Source: Diphasiastrum complanatum
Taxonomy: Eukaryota > Streptophyta > Lycopodiopsida > Lycopodiales > Lycopodiaceae
DNA: 64,000 bases
Direction of reading: 5' to 3'
Assembly (NCBI GenBank): GCA_029204225.1
Contig: CM055112.1
Location: 27,147,321 to 27,211,320 of the forward strand
A program made the position numbers and the translations under genes. The notes under the pieces were generated by a model. The model was not told where the DNA came from. It ran no database searches and was given only the letters and a program-made list of their open reading frames with translations. This document shows, in pieces, positions 59,750 through 64,000 of the stretch (the stretch's first letter is position 1; every line of letters begins with the position of its first letter).

Positions 59750-61794
59750 TCAGACCTTGTATCCTGTAAGAGTGAAACCTCGACCAATTATTTCACCTAT
59801 ACAGAACCAAGCATAGCATTCCCCTGCAAAAAGTGCAGCAACTCCAATCTCTTCAAGCTTCAGGTCCTGCCGATTCCGAATCTTGTTCTTCAAAAATTCA
59901 ACTTCCTTCCAGAATGACTCATATCGGCCTGGCAGACTAACACATTTGATAACGTCCACAGTCATAGTCAGCAGAGTTACTTGTATAAATGGATATACAA
60001 ATTAGAAACTTAAGCACAGCAATAAACCAACTTAGTGAAGGGCACATCCATAAATCTCACCAGCAATACATCAATATAATTCCTTGATAAGGCACATAAG
60101 ATTGTCTTCATATTATGCAACATCATCTAAATGAGTTATCTGCTGTTACCAAGTAAGAACGAATCTTGCTTATCAAACAGTAGACAGAAAATTCAGAAAA
60201 TAAGAGACTGACAATAATGGGAAAAAAAAGGCAATTTCTGACTACGCATGCTGAGCTTAAGTTAATGAGACTGTCATGCCTTTGTACTTTATTGATACCT
60301 AAAGAAAAAGTATAAATTACTAGGGCGTCTCTGAATTTTGGAAAGTGGGCTACTAAAAAAGAAAAATTTGTGAGCAATGCTGTAAAAGTGTAATACGAAA
60401 GTTCTCCCATAACCTCTGCCCTGTCCACTATCTGTTAACATCTGAACTTGACTTGAAAAGGGCCAAAAACTTAGAACAAACTTGGCACAAGAAGTCTTAA
60501 AAAAAATGAACCGCAGCACTAGGTTGACTTTCATACATGAAGCCAGGATTTCAACATGCAAATTATAGTGAGCATAAACACAAACGTCATGCATAGAACT
60601 ACTACTAAAGTGCCTTACCCAACAAACGTAGGTTTAGAGAAGTGGTATTCTTAGTACTAGAGAGTTTTCCTGCACCATTGCAAATGGGATGTTCTGTGCA
60701 AATTTTGAAAGGATTTCATTTCTTACATCATCTTTGGAAGACTTAATAACTGATGAACATTTTGGAGTGAAGCATGATTGGCCCATTGGCCCAAAGGACA
60801 GTGAGAGGCTTATAGTTGTAGAAAAGTAATTAGGAGCTTGGGACATTATTCACAATATTGTTTGGCCATATTGATTACATGTGGAGCCATGTACTAATGA
60901 ATTAAGATAAGTCTAGGCCATGTGGTCAAGAGGTAGAGTGCAGGACCTATCTCAGTCCTAACACTATTAATGTAGTTTCTAGGAGGAGAGACTCTATGGC
61001 CAAAGAAGAGGTCAAGAAAGAGAGTCGGTGAGGAGAGAGGGAAAATCTAGTAGGCAATGAAGGGAGATAGGCACCAGCAGGAGAGCCAAAAAATGGCATA
61101 AAGATAAAAGCAGGTACGCTTGCTGGTGCCCACTATTTATGCCGGCTGTATATGAGCTTTTGTAAGTCCATAGAATTTCTAAAGGCGGATTATGGCCCAT
61201 CAAAAGTCTATTAAGAAATTGGAGGACACTGCAGCCTATGAAAAATAACAAACTGTGGGCTACAATTTTTTTTACCTGTCAAGTGAAATGCTTCGCCAAT
61301 CCTTTACACTTGGGAAAGGACTTGTTAGTGCCCTTTACACTGAGTTCATCAGCTGTTCAATCATGGCTCAGCCAAACGGCCTTGCCATGATTTTGAGGTC
61401 GTTTTACCTGGTGCAAAGGTTACTGAAACAATCCATTCCCCCATACTAATGCAAGCTTAATTTCAGCACCTTGATGGACAGCGAAAATCCTGCCATGACA
61501 CGTTTACAAATCGAAACCGAACAAGCTCCAAAGGCTTCCAACCATAATAACCAGAAAACAAAGAAAAATGGAAAAGATGTTGACATAATAGACATTTACA
61601 AGAGGTGAGTACCTGGCAAGTCGGGTGTACAAAAGCTGTTTAGAAAGCTCCTGGCACTGCTCAACAGTAGGCTCCTTGACAATGTAGTGCTTGTTCTGAT
61701 CCAACACCTGCTTGTAATATGCGCAGCCATGCTTCATCACAAACTGAGATGCCGAGGCCGATTTCTGCTGAAGTTGTCTCAAAAGCGACCCCAT
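59750..61794 (-). CDS. Mitochondrial ATP synthase subunit g, two exons
   Basis: Subunit g of the mitochondrial F1Fo-ATP synthase sits in the peripheral Fo membrane part and supports dimer formation and cristae shape. Exon 1 is 61613-61794 (start MGSLLRQLQQKSASASQFVM), exon 2 is 59750-59936, intron 59937-61612 with GT-AG ends. The join falls inside a Ser codon and gives LYTRLASLPGRYESFWKEV; total 369 nt, 122 aa, the usual plant length. Other family landmarks: HGCAYYKQVLDQNKHYI, VEQCQELSKQLL, and a C-terminal membrane segment with a glycine motif, GEIIGRGFTLTGY. It is convergent with CAP-G. Promoter sequence must lie right of 61794; no clear TATA was identified. Confidence 0.95.
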
Positions 61795-62520
61795 ACTGAC
61801 CTCACGCTACACCTCTTCACTCCCTCCCTTCACTCTTCCTCACAGATCTGAAGCACCTATCTTCTACTAGATTATGTGAGAAGGCGAGAGAGACGACGAT
61901 CAAACCCTAGAAAGCCCTCTCCTTCAAATCATTCCTTTTGGGAGAAATTCTTCTCTGGCCACCCCCGCTGGGGCTTCAGAGCACGGCCCCCGCAGTGCCC
62001 GTCAAAAATCAGCGGGCACCTGATTTTGCCGAGCGGGCGGGCAGGTACTGGGGCGACGCCACGCACACGCACACGCACATGCAAAGTTATGTTTCTGTAT
62101 ATATGCCCTTCCCATAATTTGATAGGAATGCTTATGGGACAAACATTGGCTGCTTGGACACGTGGCGTTCGGGCAGCCAATTTTTTTTTAAAAAACTTTT
62201 GGTAAATAAATAAATTATAATATTAAAATTAAAAATTTGTTTTTTATAATAAAAAAAATTGGGAACTAAATGGGTCTTATTTTGAACCTTAGTAATTTCT
62301 TTTTCCACCTAAATGAGTTTTTTTTTTTATAATATATGTTTTTTAGATTTATTTAGATAGCGTCATGTAATGTACAGTGACAATTCTCTCAAAGCTCTCA
62401 GGCCTTTTTAGGCGAGTTCAAGCTGAAAAAAAACACATTTGTTAGTTTTCAGCTTTGATGTGATAGGGATAAGCTATTGTGGAGATTTGCTAAAAGCTGG
62501 AAGTGTCACTCCTGGTTTCT
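61795..62520 (-). promoter_or_regulatory. Presumed upstream region of the ATP synthase subunit g gene
   Basis: GC-richer leader (61795-62090) with a short CACACGCA repeat at 62061-62082, then a strongly AT-rich block (62190-62340). No defined promoter element; assigned by position. Confidence 0.4.
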
Positions 62521-62529
62521 GAGGTCGAA

Positions 62530-62606
62530 TAAATTTTGTTCACGAATATTTCGAGCTTCAACCAGAAAGCCACGAGCTTCCACAAGACACTGTTTCGCAA
62601 ATCTTT
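62530..62606. repeat. Scrap of the Copia D LTR
   Basis: About 75 bp aligning with 6428-6502 at roughly 85% by eye, including AAAGCCACGAGCTTCCACAA. No other part of the element is next to it. Confidence 0.75.
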
Positions 62607-62673
62607 TAAAAGTGCGTGACATGATGAAGTTTGTGGAGATCTTAACATTCCCTTGTTTTGGATCTTTGCGTGG

Positions 62674-62910
62674 GTAGTTTGCTTGCACTAACATCACTTT
62701 ATGCACGATATGTATTCTCATGCACATCCACAAAAGGTTCAAGACAAAAGGAGGCACAAGCTCATAAACGTTCTTGATTCGCATGCAACAACATAGCTAC
62801 TTGCACTCTTAAGATCGCCTTATTTGTGCTTTGGTAGTTGCTCGCATTAGCATCATTTTATGCACAACATGTATTCTGTTGTACATCAACAAAAAGGTCA
62901 AGACAAAGTT
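62674..62910. repeat. Imperfect direct duplication, period 160 bp
   Basis: Two copies of about 75 bp (from 62674 and 62834) sharing GTAGTT, CATCA(C/T)TTTATGCAC, ATGTATTCT and GGT(T)CAAGACAAA. Confidence 0.75.
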
Positions 62911-64000
62911 AATAATATCCCTACTTTTATAAAAAAATGATGGGAAAACCCATGATCATACAAGAAGATTAAAGTATTTCCAACTACCTGATGTAAATCA
63001 CTAACTAAAATAGATTCAATAATAAGTAATGCATGAAGCTTTGAAGCAGCCGCACCTGCAAACTGAGCCCGTCGAAGAATTGAAAGCGCCTGTGAACGTT
63101 GTAATGCAATAGAAATACGTTGACGGTAGAAAGAAATTTGGAGCATAGGCTCCTAGACATCCCTAATCTGTTTGCAACACTTGAGATTCGAGCTGTGTTA
63201 GAATCAAAGTAGTAATAACTCTTATCCAACTCAACTAAGTCAAAGTATATGAAAACGTTGTTTTTTATTATAGCTTAGCCTTCAAAAAATTTATGGCTTT
63301 CTTGGCTCTTCAACAATATCTATGTGAATTTCAAGCTTCCTCCTATTGCAGTCTCGTCAACCAAGCCATTTCATACTAGAGGGAACATGGCCTCTTAGGG
63401 AAATGTAAGATGATTGTGACATGTAGGAGCAATTTCATACTCCTCGGGGATCTTGAATATGGGACATACAAATTGAGGTTTAGGCAAAAATGGCCTCCAC
63501 TGCTAATGAATCATTGGCTTCACAACAAGTATGTGACTAGGGATAATTGGTAGCGTTTCGCATGGTTTTGATCAATTCTTTATTCTGCCTGTGGTGGGCC
63601 AAAATGCGCAATTCACAAAAAAGGACTACATCAAGTGTCTATAAACCGTCTACATGGAGTACATGTATATAGAATTGTGACTTACATGTTTTGCAATTTT
63701 TTGAAATGCAAAGGTAAATTACAAGACTCTTTCAAACATGTGGATAGGTTTTCCGACATTTTCAGCAAACAGGTAAACATCGTTATACTGAGTAAATGAG
63801 AGCTGCTATATGTGATGCTAAAAGTAAGGTGGTATGTTGTATGCCCTAACACCTTGAGCTCTATATACCTTTTATAAACGTATAATATATTCCTTTTTGC
63901 TTTTTATTGTTGTTTTTTTGGGTTAACAATACATTAGGAAAGCTGAATGGTAAAGTATGGTGGATACCCTTACATCCTTTCTGTAGTGTTTCAAGTAAAG
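62911..64000. other. No recognised feature
   Basis: Short open frames only; no motif of a known gene or element. Confidence 0.5.

Noticed and set aside
60910-60990. Possible tRNA (TGGTCAAGAGGTAGAGTGC resembles an A box)
   Set aside because: No B box GGTTCGA and no cloverleaf can be drawn.
62890-63230. Two overlapping minus-strand open frames
   Set aside because: No family motif, low complexity, no splice or promoter support.

Overview
The window is nuclear DNA of a land plant. It holds two intron-split housekeeping genes that are recognisable at protein level (a condensin subunit and a plant-type mitochondrial ATP synthase subunit g), and most of the rest is nested Ty1/copia and Ty3/gypsy LTR retrotransposons primed by initiator tRNA-Met. 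No bacterial, organellar or viral gene block is seen. The long introns and the retroelement types suggest a large repeat-rich genome (fern, lycophyte or gymnosperm rather than a compact angiosperm), but lineage assignment is low-confidence.

Left part, 1-31 kb: a retrotransposon graveyard. In order: Copia A1 (59-4592, minus, near-perfect target duplication) inserted into Copia D (4598 to about 6620, minus); a very decayed stretch with a Copia gag relic (about 7195-7690); Copia B1 (10705-14286, minus, RT lost); a Ty3/gypsy fragment G1 (14287-17346, plus); Copia C (17347-26834, minus), which is split first by a nearly complete Copia B2 (18423-24412, plus, two 691-bp LTRs, TACAA duplication, one internal segment inverted) and again by a 1.06-kb one-LTR relic (24971-26028); then a Ty3/gypsy gag relic G2 (about 28.2-30.2 kb, plus), preceded by a region rich in an ATTACTCGCC motif.

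Middle, 32.0-57.0 kb, plus strand: one gene for the condensin I subunit CAP-G. Fourteen coding exons join with every phase matching and give 1,048 codons plus stop. Intron 1 (15.7 kb) holds a Copia RT relic interrupted by a hAT-like MITE (34189-34608, 8-bp duplication), and a Copia relic split by an 8.5-kb Ty3/gypsy composite (35937-44463, AGTAC duplication) that carries two pol modules between one LTR pair. All assignable retroelements in intron 1 are antisense to the gene.

Right part: a convergent gene for mitochondrial ATP synthase subunit g (61794 to 59750, minus, two exons, 122 aa), then a stretch with an LTR scrap and a local duplication. The two genes have no functional link that I can infer; both are basic cellular functions (chromosome condensation; ATP synthase dimerisation). 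I found no clear new biological system. The most unusual observations are the inverted protease-integrase segment in B2, the TCGCGA/TTCGCGAA motif shared by LTRs of three Copia families, and the two-module gypsy composite.
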